NCBI RefSeq assembly: GCF_000613785.1
Contig: NZ_BAJQ01000004.1
Coordinates: forward strand, 49,728 to 113,727
Origin: Segatella oulorum JCM 14966
GTDB lineage: Bacteria; Bacteroidota; Bacteroidia; Bacteroidales; Bacteroidaceae
Direction of reading: 5' to 3'
Length of the DNA stretch: 64,000 nucleotides
Numbering within the stretch: position 1 is the first letter of the stretch; each line of letters starts with the position of its first letter. Under the pieces are notes generated by a model that did not search any database, was not told where the DNA came from, and worked only from the letters and a program-made list of their open reading frames with translations. The position numbers and the translations under genes were made by a program. Shown here one piece after another: positions 10,729 through 20,112 of the stretch.

Positions 10729-12125
10729 ATGAATTCAAGAACCGTACACATGGGCTATCTCTTCTTTTTAGCCCTCATCGCTGCCTTAGGTGGTCTGCTT
10801 TTTGGCTACGACACGGCCGTTATCTCGGGCACTATCGACCAAGTGAACACGCAATATCGCTTAGACGTGGTGCAACAAGGCTGGTATGTGAGCAGCGCTC
10901 TTGTGGGATCGATTGCCGGAGTGGCCGTTGCCGGCTGGCTAAGTGACCGCTTTGGCCGCAAACCCATCATGTTTTTATCGGCCTTTCTCTTCACCACTTC
11001 GGCCTTAGGTTGCGCCGTTGCCGCCAATTTCTCCATGTTAGTGGTGTTCAGAATCGTTGGTGGTGCAGGCATAGGCATCATCTCTATCGTCGCACCTATT
11101 TATATATCGGAGATTGCTATTGCGCAATACCGGGGTCTTATGGTGTCGTTATATCAGTTAGCCATCACGATTGGCTTCTTAGTTGCCTATGCCATGAACT
11201 ATGGTTTGCTGCTCATTTCGCAGCAAGGCGCGATAGAAACGGGCTGGCTTCGCTTCATTTTTGTCGACGAAGTGTGGCGCGGCATGTTGGGAATGGAGAC
11301 ACTTCCGGCGCTATTCTTCTTCATCATTATCCTCGCTTTACCCGAAAGTCCGCGCTGGTTGGTGGTGAAAGGCCGACTAACCGAAGCCGAAACCATCTAC
11401 CAACGCATCTATGTGGCGCGTGAAGCCATTGCCAAACAGATTGCCGAAACGCAGGAAACCATTGCCAAAAGCGTCGAGACATCGTGGCGTTCGCTCCTGC
11501 AACCGGGCCTGTTGAAGGCCATTATCTTAGGCGTTTGCATTGCTATTTTGGGGCAATTCATGGGCGTTAATGCCGTGTTGTATTATGGTCCGTCCATCTT
11601 TACCAATGCAGGTATGGACGATCCGCTCTTTTGTCAGGTGTTAGTCGGTAGCGTTAACATGCTGACCACCATCATTGCGCTGTTCATTATCGACCGCATT
11701 GGCCGCAAAAAGCTCATCTATTATGGCGTTTCGGGCATGATTTTGTCGCTCATTCTCATTGCCCTTTACTTCCAATTCCACGACCAATGGCAGCTTTCCT
11801 CCTACATGATGCTGGCGTTTTTCCTATTCTATGTGTTTTGTTGTGCCATCAGTATCAGCGCCGTTGTGTTCGTTTTGCTTTCCGAAATGTACCCCAATCA
11901 CGTGCGAGGTATCGCCATGAGCATTGCCGGTTTAGCCTTTGGGTGGGCACATTCCTAATAGGTCAGCTCACACCTTGGTTCCTTTCGGCCTTCACTCCCG
12001 CAGGCACTTTCCTGTTCTTTGCGCTGATGTGTCTACCCTATCTGTTCATTATCTGGCGCTTTATCCCCGAAACGGCGCGCATGTCGTTGGAAGATATTGA
12101 GCGTTATTGGAGGAAAAACGCATGA
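10729..12125 (+). CDS. MFS sugar-porter permease, XylE-like (frameshifted)
   Basis: Sugar porter family of the major facilitator superfamily, about 465 residues with 12 expected membrane helices. Hallmarks are GGLLFGYDTAVISG in helix 1, DRFGRKP between helices 2 and 3, PESPRWLVVKGR before the central loop, DRIGRKK in the second half, and PETARMSLEDIERYW at the C-terminus. The frame breaks near 11938-11945, where an extra T in TTTGGG would give AFWVGTFLIGQ. The ATG at 10729 fits helix 1 better than upstream starts. The stop overlaps the next start (ATGA). It likely brings the monosaccharide released by this locus across the inner membrane, with protons. Xylose or glucose type cannot be decided. 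Confidence 0.88.
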
Positions 12126-13476
12126 AAACCATTGCGCAACAGCCTCCACAACGGCAACTCTCATGGCACAGGCTATGGCAAAAAGGGCTGCTTATGGTGC
12201 TGCTTTTAGCACCGATGGGGAGGCTTATGGCGCAAAAGAATGCAGAGAGGACAACCGACAACACCGCCAAATACATCATCATGTGGGTGGATGCAACGGC
12301 CAATTTCCAAACTTTCAGCCACCCCGACAGCATCGATTACTACGTCAGGAAGCTCCATCTATTGGGCTTTACCGACCTCGTTGTCGACGTTCGGCCTGTG
12401 AGTGGCGAGGTGTTGTTCAACACTTCGTTGGCTCCTAAACTGCAAACTTGGAAACAATTCACGCGCCCCGACTTCGACTACTTGGGGCGTTTCATCACCA
12501 TTGCCCACGCTTTTGGCATAAAGGTGCACGCCGCTATGAACTGCTTTTCAGCAGGACATAACTACTTTGATCGCGGTCCTATTTACACCAAGCATTCCGA
12601 ATGGGCCTCCATGCAATACACGCCTGCCGGGCGATTGCCCATTACACAGCAGAAAGAGAAGTATGCTGCGATGGTCAATCCCTTGGCGAAAGGCTATCTC
12701 CCCCACATGAAAAAGCTGTTAAAGGCTTTGCTTTCGGCCTATCCAACAGTAGATGGTGTCGTGTTAGACCGCGTGCGTTATGACGGTATCGAGGCCGACT
12801 TCTCAGACACTTCGCGCCGTGCTTTCGAAAAATATATTCACCATCGCGTGGAAAAGTTCCCGCAAGACATCTTCACTTGGGTGAAAAACGATGCCCAACA
12901 GTGGGTGGTTCGGCCCGGAAAGTGGTATGCTTTGTGGATAGAATGGCGCGCAAAAGTCATCCATGATGTGATGGTTGCGCTCCGAAAGCAGGTGAAACAA
13001 GTGTGTCCCGAGGCGCTTTTCGGCACCTATACCGGCGCTTGGTATCCCACTTATTATGAAGTTGGCGTGAACTTTTCCCACCCTTCTTATCACCCAGAGC
13101 GCGACTTTGCATGGACCACACCACGCTATCACACAACAGGTTATATGCCACTCATCGATTTTTACATGGCGGGTAACTACTATCCCACGATAGAACAGCC
13201 CAAGAATGCCACCGACGAGGGCGCGCAATGGTACTCGGTTGAAGCTCATGCCGGCAACTACGCCGCCTTTTATGCGGTCATCCGTTCTATGGTAGCGTGC
13301 TCATCGACCAGTTAGCGCCACAACCTGAGAAGATCAGTCGCGCCATTCAAACGAACCTTTCGCTATCCGATGGCGTGATGCTTTTCGACATTAGCCATCT
13401 CATTGCCCATCCACAATGGTGGAACGAGGTGGAGAAAGGATTGCAAGGCCACGTGCAACAACCCTCAAAAGAATAA
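12122..13476 (+). CDS. GHL10/DUF187-type glycosidase (frameshifted)
   Basis: About 451 residues with an N-terminal membrane or signal segment (LLMVLLLAPMGRLMAQ) and no twin-arginine pair. The barrel blocks IIMWVDATANF, GFTDLVVDVRP, VDGVVLDRVRYDGIEADF and FGTYTGAWYPTYY match the partial gene at 1-1172, so the two are paralogues in facing operons. The frame breaks near 13285-13295: one extra T in CGTTC would restore IRFYGSVLIDQLAP, and the C-terminus then runs to the stop at 13474-13476. The span is one base short of a multiple of three. The start overlaps the MFS stop. A predicted glycan hydrolase of the cell envelope; substrate unknown. Confidence 0.8.
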
Positions 13477-13499
13477 AAATCATTCAAAATCAACACATT

Positions 13500-13703
13500 A
13501 TGTTAGGAACACAAGAAATTATTATCATCGCCATTATCATTCTCATTCTGTTTGGAGGCAAGCGCATTCCCGAACTCATGAAGGGCTTAGGAAAGGGCGT
13601 TCGCTATTTTAAAGACAGTGTGAACGGCGTGGATGCGCCCGAAGAGCAGCATCCTTCAAAAGACAAACCAGCGGAGACGCAGCACGATGAGCCCACGCGA
13701 TGA
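13500..13703 (+). CDS. tatA: Sec-independent protein translocase subunit TatA
   Basis: 67 residues with the TatA plan: a short N-terminal membrane helix (EIIIIAIIILILFGG), the hinge FGGKRIPEL, an amphipathic helix (MKGLGKGVRYFKDSVNG) and a charged tail. The ATG at 13500 is chosen because upstream in-frame starts add an unrelated leader. TatA oligomers form the passage through which TatC-bound folded proteins cross the inner membrane. It overlaps tatC by 17 nt. In the same operon is a protein with a twin-arginine signal (9616), a likely client. Confidence 0.93.
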   Translation: MLGTQEIIIIAIIILILFGGKRIPELMKGLGKGVRYFKDSVNGVDAPEEQHPSKDKPAETQHDEPTR

Positions 13704-14460
13704 GATGACATTTTGGGAGCATTTGGAGGAGCTCCGACGCGTTTTCATCAAAATCACCGTGGCCATCGTTGGGTGTGGTCTCGTGGCTTTCTTGCTCAAA
13801 GACGAGGTGTTTCGCCTGATTTTAGCCCCCCATGCCCCCGATTTTCTGTCTTATCGCCTCTGCGAACAGCTCCATTTGCTGTCGCAAAACGACATAACCA
13901 CCACGGCATCTGCCATTCAATTGGTCAACACCACGCTCACAGGACAGTTTGCTATGCATGTGAAAGCGTCGGCCTATGTAGGCTTCATGGTGGCATCGCC
14001 CTATGTGTTCTATCAGCTTTTCGGCTACATTGCACCCGCTTTCGAGCCCGCTACGCAACAACGTGTGGTGCCTATTGTGGTGAGTAGCTTTGTGATGTTC
14101 TGCACAGGCCTTGCGTTTAACTATTTTGTTATCTTCCCTTTAACGTTCCATTTCTTAGGAACCTACCAGGTAAGTGGCAGCGTTGAGAACCTCATCACGC
14201 TCAACTCCTATGTAGACACGCTGTTAGTGTTGAGCCTCCTGATGGGCATTCTCTTCGAGTTACCTTTAGTTTGCTGGCTCATGGGGCGTTGTGGGCTCCT
14301 CACAGCATCCACTATGCGCCGTTATCGCCGCCATGCGGTGGTAGCAATCGTGGTCGTTGCCGCCATCATCACCCCCACTTCCGATGTCTTCACCCTCGCG
14401 GTTGTCTCCCTCCCCATTTGGCTTTTATATGAAGTCAGCGTGCTGTTGGTGCCCAAATGA
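13687..14460 (+). CDS. tatC: Sec-independent protein translocase subunit TatC
   Basis: 257 residues from the ATG at 13687 inside the end of tatA. The cytoplasmic N-terminus has the TatC signature FWEHLEELRR, followed by six membrane helices, with segments such as GFMVASPYVFYQLFGYIAPA and a long loop region after helix 2. TatC binds the twin-arginine signal peptide. The gene ends the plus operon; a terminator-like hairpin follows at 14565-14595. No tatB is visible, as is common where a TatAC system works alone. Confidence 0.93.
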   Translation: MSPRDEMTFWEHLEELRRVFIKITVAIVGCGLVAFLLKDEVFRLILAPHAPDFLSYRLCEQLHLLSQNDITTTASAIQLVNTTLTGQFAMHVKASAYVGFMVASPYVFYQLFGYIAPAFEPATQQRVVPIVVSSFVMFCTGLAFNYFVIFPLTFHFLGTYQVSGSVENLITLNSYVDTLLVLSLLMGILFELPLVCWLMGRCGLLTASTMRRYRRHAVVAIVVVAAIITPTSDVFTLAVVSLPIWLLYEVSVLLVPK

Positions 14461-14564
14461 CGGCACAATATCAGGCAAATGACTACAGATGCGCGTGCAT
14501 AGTGGGTTCTTTCGTCCCACATGTGCCGCTCACATGGCAACCTGATGGGGCTAAAATCGACCAT

Positions 14565-14595
14565 AAAGGCTTAAAACGACAAGCCTTTTTACTTT
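14565..14595 (+). terminator. Terminator after tatC
   Basis: An 8-bp stem AAAGGCTT/AAGCCTTT with an 8-nt loop, running into a T-rich stretch. It lies 104 bp after the tatC stop and separates the tat operon from the DUF488 cassette. Confidence 0.7.
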
Positions 14596-14652
14596 TATTC
14601 TATGAAAAACAAAATTATCTTTCCAAGGGGAAGACATCTTGTTTTTTTTCTG

Positions 14653-14660
14653 TATTTTTG
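14653..14660 (+). promoter_or_regulatory. -7 box of the DUF488 cassette
   Basis: TATTTTTG matches TAnnTTTG and lies 17 bp before the ATG at 14678, so the leader would be about 10 nt. This supports independent transcription of the cassette. Confidence 0.55.
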
Positions 14661-14677
14661 TTGGAAAATAGCCTGAT

Positions 14678-15256
14678 ATGGAATCATCCTACCTATTTTC
14701 TATCGGACATGGCAATAAAAGCATCGCGGAGTTTATTGCTGAGTTGACGCAATTTGATATTCAATATCTGATTGACATCCGTTCAAAACCCTATTCAAAG
14801 TTCTATCCTTGGTTCAATCATTACGAACTAAAGCATGCTATCTCTGAAACGCATCAGATTACTTATGCCTACATGGGCGACGTTCTTGGAGGGCTACCCA
14901 AGGAGGATTGCGGTTGTTATACCGACGGAAAAGTGGACTATAGCAAGTTAGCACAGATGGATTTCTTTCAAAAAGGGCTGCAAAGATTAGTGAATGCCCA
15001 TCAACAAGGCTATAAAACCTGTATCATGTGCAGCGAAAGCGATCCCTGCATGTGCCACAGAACGAAGCTCATTGGCGAGGAATTGCGAAAGCTTGGCATC
15101 ACACTGCAACATATTTATCGCACCAAAGACGGACGAGTTACGCTGATTTCTCAGGCGCAAGCGATGGCCAATGTGCTCAACAATGATGGCAGAAAGACCG
15201 ACTTATTCCATCAAAACGAAGAGATAAACCTCACGTCACGAAAGCAATATGTCTGA
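14678..15256 (+). CDS. DUF488 family protein, first of cassette
   Basis: 192 residues. Typical DUF488 marks are FSIGHGNKS at the N-terminus, LIDIRSKPYSKFYPWFN, a YMGDVLGGLP segment, and near residues 123-133 a cysteine-rich block CIMCSESDPCMCHR, an enlarged form of the family's CxExxxxCHR motif. The family is small and cytosolic, and its function is not settled. The last 8 nt overlap the next gene, also a DUF488 but of a different subfamily, and a dual-OB-type protein follows. The unit is flanked by a terminator and its own promoter. I infer that the three proteins act together, probably on nucleic acid or nucleotides given the OB partner; this is unproven. Confidence 0.88.
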   Translation: MESSYLFSIGHGNKSIAEFIAELTQFDIQYLIDIRSKPYSKFYPWFNHYELKHAISETHQITYAYMGDVLGGLPKEDCGCYTDGKVDYSKLAQMDFFQKGLQRLVNAHQQGYKTCIMCSESDPCMCHRTKLIGEELRKLGITLQHIYRTKDGRVTLISQAQAMANVLNNDGRKTDLFHQNEEINLTSRKQYV

Positions 15257-15737
15257 CCTCGCCATCTATACCATAGGCGTTTATGGCTCTACAGAAACGT
15301 CGTTCTTTAAAAAATTGGAGCAAAACAACATCGACACCTTTTGTGATATTCGGCAAAGGCGTGGCGTAAGGGGGAGTAAATATCGCTATGTCAACAGCTT
15401 ATACCTGCAAGAGAAGCTCAAAACCATGGGCATTGCCTATCATTATGTGAAGGCACTTGCACCAACGAATGAGATTAGAAGCATGCAACATGCCGACGAT
15501 TTTGCAAAGGGTGTTGTGAAGAAAGACCGCACAACATTAAGCACAGCGTTCATCCATGCCTATCAATCGCTCATCTTGCAGCCCTTTGATTGCGAGGCTC
15601 TATTGGCCGATTTAAAAGCAGCGCATGCACAAAACGTTGTCTTTTTCTGCATAGAAGAATGGCCAGAGGCCTGCCATCGCTCGCTCGTTGCAACCAAACT
15701 ACAGCAAAAATTCCATTTAAAACTTAAACACTTATAA
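15249..15737 (+). CDS. DUF488 family protein, second of cassette
   Basis: 162 residues, overlapping the upstream gene by 8 nt. It begins IYTIGVYGSTETSFF, has FCDIRQRRGVRGSKYRYVN in place of the DxRxxPxS block of the first protein, and ends with FFCIEEWPEACHRSLVATKL, which holds CxExxxxxCHR. It is clearly related to but distant from its neighbour, so this is not a recent tandem duplication. The basic block RQRRGVRGSKYR may contact nucleic acid or phosphate (inference). Two bases separate it from the third gene. Confidence 0.85.
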   Translation: MSDLAIYTIGVYGSTETSFFKKLEQNNIDTFCDIRQRRGVRGSKYRYVNSLYLQEKLKTMGIAYHYVKALAPTNEIRSMQHADDFAKGVVKKDRTTLSTAFIHAYQSLILQPFDCEALLADLKAAHAQNVVFFCIEEWPEACHRSLVATKLQQKFHLKLKHL

Positions 15738-15739
15738 AT

Positions 15740-16363
15740 ATGAACACCATATTAATCGTGTCAAGAACACAAATGTCACATGGTGTTTGTGTGGGTGGCA
15801 TCGTGGAAGAGACAAACGAATTTATCCGTTTGCACACCGATACTGGCGGCAACCTTCCCACAGAAGCACCTTATCAGATTGGCGACCGCTGGCACATGTT
15901 GGTTGAACCTGCATGGAATGCACGCCCTAAGCCACATGTCGAAGACCGACAAACCACCGCCGTTCGACATCTTGAAAATGTTGGCATGCAAGGCGTAGCC
16001 AACTTCATCAGGCAACATTGCAGCATCACCGAAGGTTGCATCACACAGTTATTCAATCACACACTTCAATTTTCCGGGCCTCACTTCTTAACGGGGTCTG
16101 TCGGAAAGGACCATGTTCCCGACCACAGTGTGGCCTTTTGGGTGGCCGACAAAGACCTCATGAAGCACGACAACTCCTTTCAAGGTAAGCCGGGGGTATA
16201 CTATTTGTATGGCAGCTATCGCATCAAATACGTTGGTTTCCAAACGCCTTTAGACTGCATTCCGCAAGGAACAGTGCTCAGAATGTCGTTAGCCAACTGG
16301 TGGAAGAAAGGAGATAGCGACGAGGAACGATGCTATTTGCAACTGTCGGGCTGGTATGTATAG
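15740..16363 (+). CDS. Dual-OB-type domain protein, third of cassette
   Basis: 207 residues with no signal or membrane segment. N-terminal strands TILIVSRTQMSHGVCVGGIV and EFIRLHTDTGG, and a C-terminal block RMSLANWWKKG ... RCYLQLSGWYV, look like the family described as a dual OB-containing domain (from memory, unverified). OB folds usually bind nucleic acid or nucleotides. It starts 2 nt after the second DUF488 gene, so co-translation is likely. No catalytic site was recognised. Confidence 0.7.
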   Translation: MNTILIVSRTQMSHGVCVGGIVEETNEFIRLHTDTGGNLPTEAPYQIGDRWHMLVEPAWNARPKPHVEDRQTTAVRHLENVGMQGVANFIRQHCSITEGCITQLFNHTLQFSGPHFLTGSVGKDHVPDHSVAFWVADKDLMKHDNSFQGKPGVYYLYGSYRIKYVGFQTPLDCIPQGTVLRMSLANWWKKGDSDEERCYLQLSGWYV

Positions 16364-16489
16364 GTTTTATTTAGGGTGATAAGACTCCCCATCACTAAAG
16401 TCTTATCGCAGTCAGCCAGCCTGACTTTCAGCACACTCATTGCAGCCTTTCTGTAGTTTCATATCATCCTCGCTACCTAAAAGCATCGT

Positions 16490-16577
16490 AATTATGCGGC
16501 AATTAGCACCAAATTGCGAGGTAATCACCATGAGATTGCGCGGTAATCTATGCTATATTGTGTGGGCATCTCTACCC
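16490..16577 (+). repeat. 22-bp periodic repeat, 4 units
   Basis: AATT, AATT, GATT and TATT recur at 16490, 16512, 16534 and 16556, exactly 22 bp apart. Units two and three share TTGCGnGGTAATC. The same anchor, GATT followed by RCG and GTAA, is found in the arrays at 41865-42084 (other strand) and 56599-56664. Confidence 0.65.
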
Positions 16578-16649
16578 CACCAGGGGGCGAGGGAGAAAAT
16601 ATTTCGGGTTAAAATAATTTAAAATTATTGTAATGCTAAAAATATTATA

Positions 16650-16657
16650 TAGCTTTA
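16650..16657 (+). promoter_or_regulatory. Possible -7 box of the SusC2 operon
   Basis: TAGCTTTA matches seven of the eight positions that TAnnTTTG leaves open or fixed. A TTG at 16627-16629 lies 20 bp upstream, the expected spacing for a -33 element. The leader to SusC would be about 220 nt. Confidence 0.4.
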
Positions 16658-16695
16658 CAGCCGTATTACTAACATAATTGTCAACCTTTAGAAAA

Positions 16696-16776
16696 ATGAA
16701 AAGAGACATCATGAAAGGAACTTTCCTGCATAACGGGCAGTTCATTTGGATGGAAACAGACAGCAGTCCTTCTTAA
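16696..16776 (+). CDS. Possible 26-residue leader peptide
   Basis: A short ORF starting MKRDIMKGTFLHNG lies between the possible promoter and SusC2. It ends 99 bp before the SusC start. Similar-sized ORFs can regulate PUL transcripts, but there is no coding evidence beyond position and an open frame. Confidence 0.3.
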   Translation: MKRDIMKGTFLHNGQFIWMETDSSPS

Positions 16777-16875
16777 AAGAAGCCTGATTGTGGCACATCT
16801 GTGTCCAACATGGATTTGCCCCCAACACCCCACTAATCAACAATAAAGAACTATCCATCTGCCTAAAATCTAACG

Positions 16876-19800
16876 ATGCAGTCAAAAGATCTTTTAAATC
16901 AGATGCTGTTCCGATCACTCTCGGGCGCAGCTTTTTTGCTCCTATCGCCCACTTTACCCGCTAAAGTGTACGCTTTTACGCCGCGATTGGATGCACATTC
17001 AACTATTATTCACGCCATTTCGCCTGCCGATATGGCCAGTTTATCATCAACTCCTCACAACACGGTGCCGAAAATTGTAGGTATTGTGACCGATTCGAGT
17101 ACGGGAGAACCGCTCATTGGCGCTACCATTAAGTTGGTAGGCAGCACTACCGGCACTGTAACCGATACTGATGGGCGCTTTGAAATTCGTGCTGCGAAGG
17201 GTGCAACGCTCGAAGTTTCGTACTTAGGTTACACCTCCAAGAAGGTGAAGGTGACCGATGTGAAGGTGCTTTCGATCACCCTTTCAGACCAAGCACAAGT
17301 GTTGGAGGGTGCCGTAGTCACAGCCTTTGGCACGGCACAAAAGAAAGAAACCGTCACAGGATCGATTCAAACCGTTCGCCCAAACGACCTGAAAGTGCCC
17401 GCAACCAACCTTTCTACGGCCTTTGCCGGTAGACTTTCGGGTGTGATAGCCTATCAACGCAGTGGCGAACCCGGCAACAATGGCGCCAATTTCTTCATTC
17501 GTGGTATTTCAACCATGAGTGGTGCCACCTCGCCTTTGATTGTGATGGATGGCGTAGAGATTTCGCAAGGCGACCTCAACGCTATCGACCCCGAGATTAT
17601 TGAGAGTTTCTCGGTGCTGAAAGATGCCACCGCCACCGCCATGTATGGTACGCGTGGTGCTAATGGTGTGCTGATTATTAAAACCAAATCGGGTGCCGAC
17701 CTCGACCGTCCTGTCATTGGATTGCGCGTGGAAAGCTGGGTTAACACGCCGACAAAACGCCCGAAGATTGTCGATGGCGTGACGTTTATGCGCATGTATA
17801 ACGAGGCTGTGACCAACCAGCAGTCGGGCGATTTGCTCTACTCGGAAGACAAAATCAACGGCACCCTCAAAGGGCTTAACCCCTATGTCTATCCGAATGT
17901 GGATTGGTATAAGGAGCTATTCAAGTCGGCAACATGGAACCAACGTGCTAATTTCAATGTGCGTGGGGGAACGGCGAAGATTACTTATTTTATGAATATC
18001 AACGCCAGCCACGAGACAAGCATGCTGAAAAACGTGTCGAAGAAATATTTCTCGTATGACAACACGACGAGTTTCATGAAGTATGCTTTTCAAAACAACG
18101 TGGATTTTCATCTGTCGAAGCAATCGTTGTTGTCGTTACATCTGAACGTACAAATGAGCAACATGCACGGCATGCTCACCAATTCGAATGGCGGTGGTGT
18201 GCAACAAGTGTTTGGAGCTATCATGGGAACCAACCCTGTTGATTTCCCTATTATGTATCCGAAGGGCGATGATGATTGGTATCATTGGGGTGCTTTGCAA
18301 GCAGGCAATTACAATCCCGCGAACCCTATGGCCGCAGCAACGACAGGTTATAAAGATGTTTTCGAGAGTACTGTAGTGGCTAATTTGAACTTTGAGCAGA
18401 AATTGGATTGGCTGGCCAAAGGGTTGGCGTTCAAAACACTGTTCTCTTTTAAGAACTGGACGCAGAATTCAAAGTACAGAGTGCAAGACTACAACCACTA
18501 TCAGCTCACGAGTTATGCTCCCAACCCTGCGGCAGAGGGTGGCTATGACTACACGGTTGCGCCTATTGGTGTGCCACAGAAATACTTGTTAAGTAATTAT
18601 TTTTCCACGAATGGCGACCGCAAATACTATTTTCAGGCCTATTTAGACTACAATCGCACGTTTAACGACCACACGGTGAGTGCGATGGTGCTGTTTAATA
18701 TCGACGAGTATAACCAGAATGTCAACAGCAACTTCCTGTCTTCGTTGCCCAAACGTCGCATGGGATGGGCCGGAAGACTCTCGTATGACTATAAGCATCG
18801 CTACATGGCTGAGTTTAATGCGGGTTACAATGGTTCAGAGAGTTTCGCCAAAGGCCATCGTTGGGGTTTCTTCCCCGCCGCTTCTTTGGGTTGGAATGTG
18901 GCCGAGGAACCGTTCTTTAAGCCGCTTAAGAAAGTGGTGCAACAACTGAAACTACGCGGTTCTTATGGTTTGGTGGGTAACGATCAAGTGGGTAGTGCCC
19001 GCTTTGCTTATCAGGCAATCGTCAACTTAACAGGTGGTGCAGGCTACAATACGGGCTATGGTAACCAGCAAAGACTGTTGACAGGCCCGTCGTTTACGCG
19101 CTTTGAAAACAAGAACCTCACATGGGAAGTGGGTCGCAAACTTAATCTCGGTGTGGATTTAAGCATCTTTGATGTGCGCCTCACAGTGGATGCTTTCCGC
19201 GAAATACGCAGTCACATCTTCCAGGCCAAAGGCTCTATTCCTAACTATTTCGGCACGGCCAACACCGTGATTTATGGCAACTTGGCCAAGATAAAGAACT
19301 GGGGTGTTGACCTTGCAGTGGATTATGGCAAGCAAATCAACAAGAATTTGTCGGTGGAATTCCGTGGCACATTCACCTTTGCCCGCAACAAAGTGCTTGA
19401 ATATGACGAGGCAGCCGACACGCGTCCTGCATTGCGTCAGGTGGGAAGAAGCCTCAACACCTATTTAGGTTATGTGGCTGATGGGCTTTATATCGATAAG
19501 GCCGATATTGCAAATAGCCCGCGTTCGACCTTGGCCAATATCACAGTGGCACCGGGTGACGTGAAATATGTTGACCAACCCGACCAATATGGCGAGCGCG
19601 ATGGGAAGATTGATGCCAACGACCGCGTGCAGATTGGCCACCCCTACGTGCCCGAAATTCTCTATGGTTTTGGCCCTTCTATTGCGTATAAGAAATGGGA
19701 TTTGTCGTTTTTCTTCCAAGGTCAGGCCAACGTTAGCTTGATGATGTCGGGCTTTGAGCCTTTTGGTACGCAGAGCAAAAACAACGTGTTGCAATGGATT

Positions 19801-20103
19801 GCTGACGATTATTGGCGCAAAGACTATCAAAATCCGCATGCTGCTTATCCACGCTTGACGAAATACAACAACAATAACAACATGCAATGGTCGACCTATT
19901 GGTTGCGCAATGCTGCTTTCCTGCGGTTGAAAAACCTCGAGGTGGGCTACAAATTTAAGTTTGGTCGCGTGTATGCCAGTGCCAACAACGTGTTCTGTTT
20001 GTCGGCCTTCAAGCTTTGGGATCCCGAGGCTGGCGGTGGCGCAGGCATGTCTTATCCACTGCAACGCACGTTCAACATTGGTTTACAACTAACTTTTAAA
20101 TAA
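16876..20103 (+). CDS. SusC/RagA-family TonB-linked outer membrane transporter
   Basis: 1075 residues, intact. A signal segment is followed by an unusual linker of about 45 residues, then the carboxypeptidase-regulatory-like domain (about 67-140, GIVTDSSTGEPLIGATIKL), a plug domain (about 155-265, ESFSVLKDATATAMYGTRGA) and a barrel ending LQLTFK. The usual VVVIGYG box is replaced by AVVTAFGTAQKKE. There is no STN domain. It is the first gene of a three-gene plus operon, 9 bp before SusD, and imports an unknown glycan. Confidence 0.95.
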   Translation: MQSKDLLNQMLFRSLSGAAFLLLSPTLPAKVYAFTPRLDAHSTIIHAISPADMASLSSTPHNTVPKIVGIVTDSSTGEPLIGATIKLVGSTTGTVTDTDGRFEIRAAKGATLEVSYLGYTSKKVKVTDVKVLSITLSDQAQVLEGAVVTAFGTAQKKETVTGSIQTVRPNDLKVPATNLSTAFAGRLSGVIAYQRSGEPGNNGANFFIRGISTMSGATSPLIVMDGVEISQGDLNAIDPEIIESFSVLKDATATAMYGTRGANGVLIIKTKSGADLDRPVIGLRVESWVNTPTKRPKIVDGVTFMRMYNEAVTNQQSGDLLYSEDKINGTLKGLNPYVYPNVDWYKELFKSATWNQRANFNVRGGTAKITYFMNINASHETSMLKNVSKKYFSYDNTTSFMKYAFQNNVDFHLSKQSLLSLHLNVQMSNMHGMLTNSNGGGVQQVFGAIMGTNPVDFPIMYPKGDDDWYHWGALQAGNYNPANPMAAATTGYKDVFESTVVANLNFEQKLDWLAKGLAFKTLFSFKNWTQNSKYRVQDYNHYQLTSYAPNPAAEGGYDYTVAPIGVPQKYLLSNYFSTNGDRKYYFQAYLDYNRTFNDHTVSAMVLFNIDEYNQNVNSNFLSSLPKRRMGWAGRLSYDYKHRYMAEFNAGYNGSESFAKGHRWGFFPAASLGWNVAEEPFFKPLKKVVQQLKLRGSYGLVGNDQVGSARFAYQAIVNLTGGAGYNTGYGNQQRLLTGPSFTRFENKNLTWEVGRKLNLGVDLSIFDVRLTVDAFREIRSHIFQAKGSIPNYFGTANTVIYGNLAKIKNWGVDLAVDYGKQINKNLSVEFRGTFTFARNKVLEYDEAADTRPALRQVGRSLNTYLGYVADGLYIDKADIANSPRSTLANITVAPGDVKYVDQPDQYGERDGKIDANDRVQIGHPYVPEILYGFGPSIAYKKWDLSFFFQGQANVSLMMSGFEPFGTQSKNNVLQWIADDYWRKDYQNPHAAYPRLTKYNNNNNMQWSTYWLRNAAFLRLKNLEVGYKFKFGRVYASANNVFCLSAFKLWDPEAGGGAGMSYPLQRTFNIGLQLTFK

Positions 20104-20112
20104 CGCATTCTT

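Larger units (their letters stand above)
16364..16875. other. Intergenic region before SusC2
   Basis: 512 bp without a clear gene. It contains a 9-bp inverted repeat GATAAGACT/AGTCTTATC (16378-16407, without a T run), four units of the 22-bp repeat (16490-16577), a weak promoter (16650-16657) and a possible 26-codon leader ORF (16696-16776). Confidence 0.6.
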
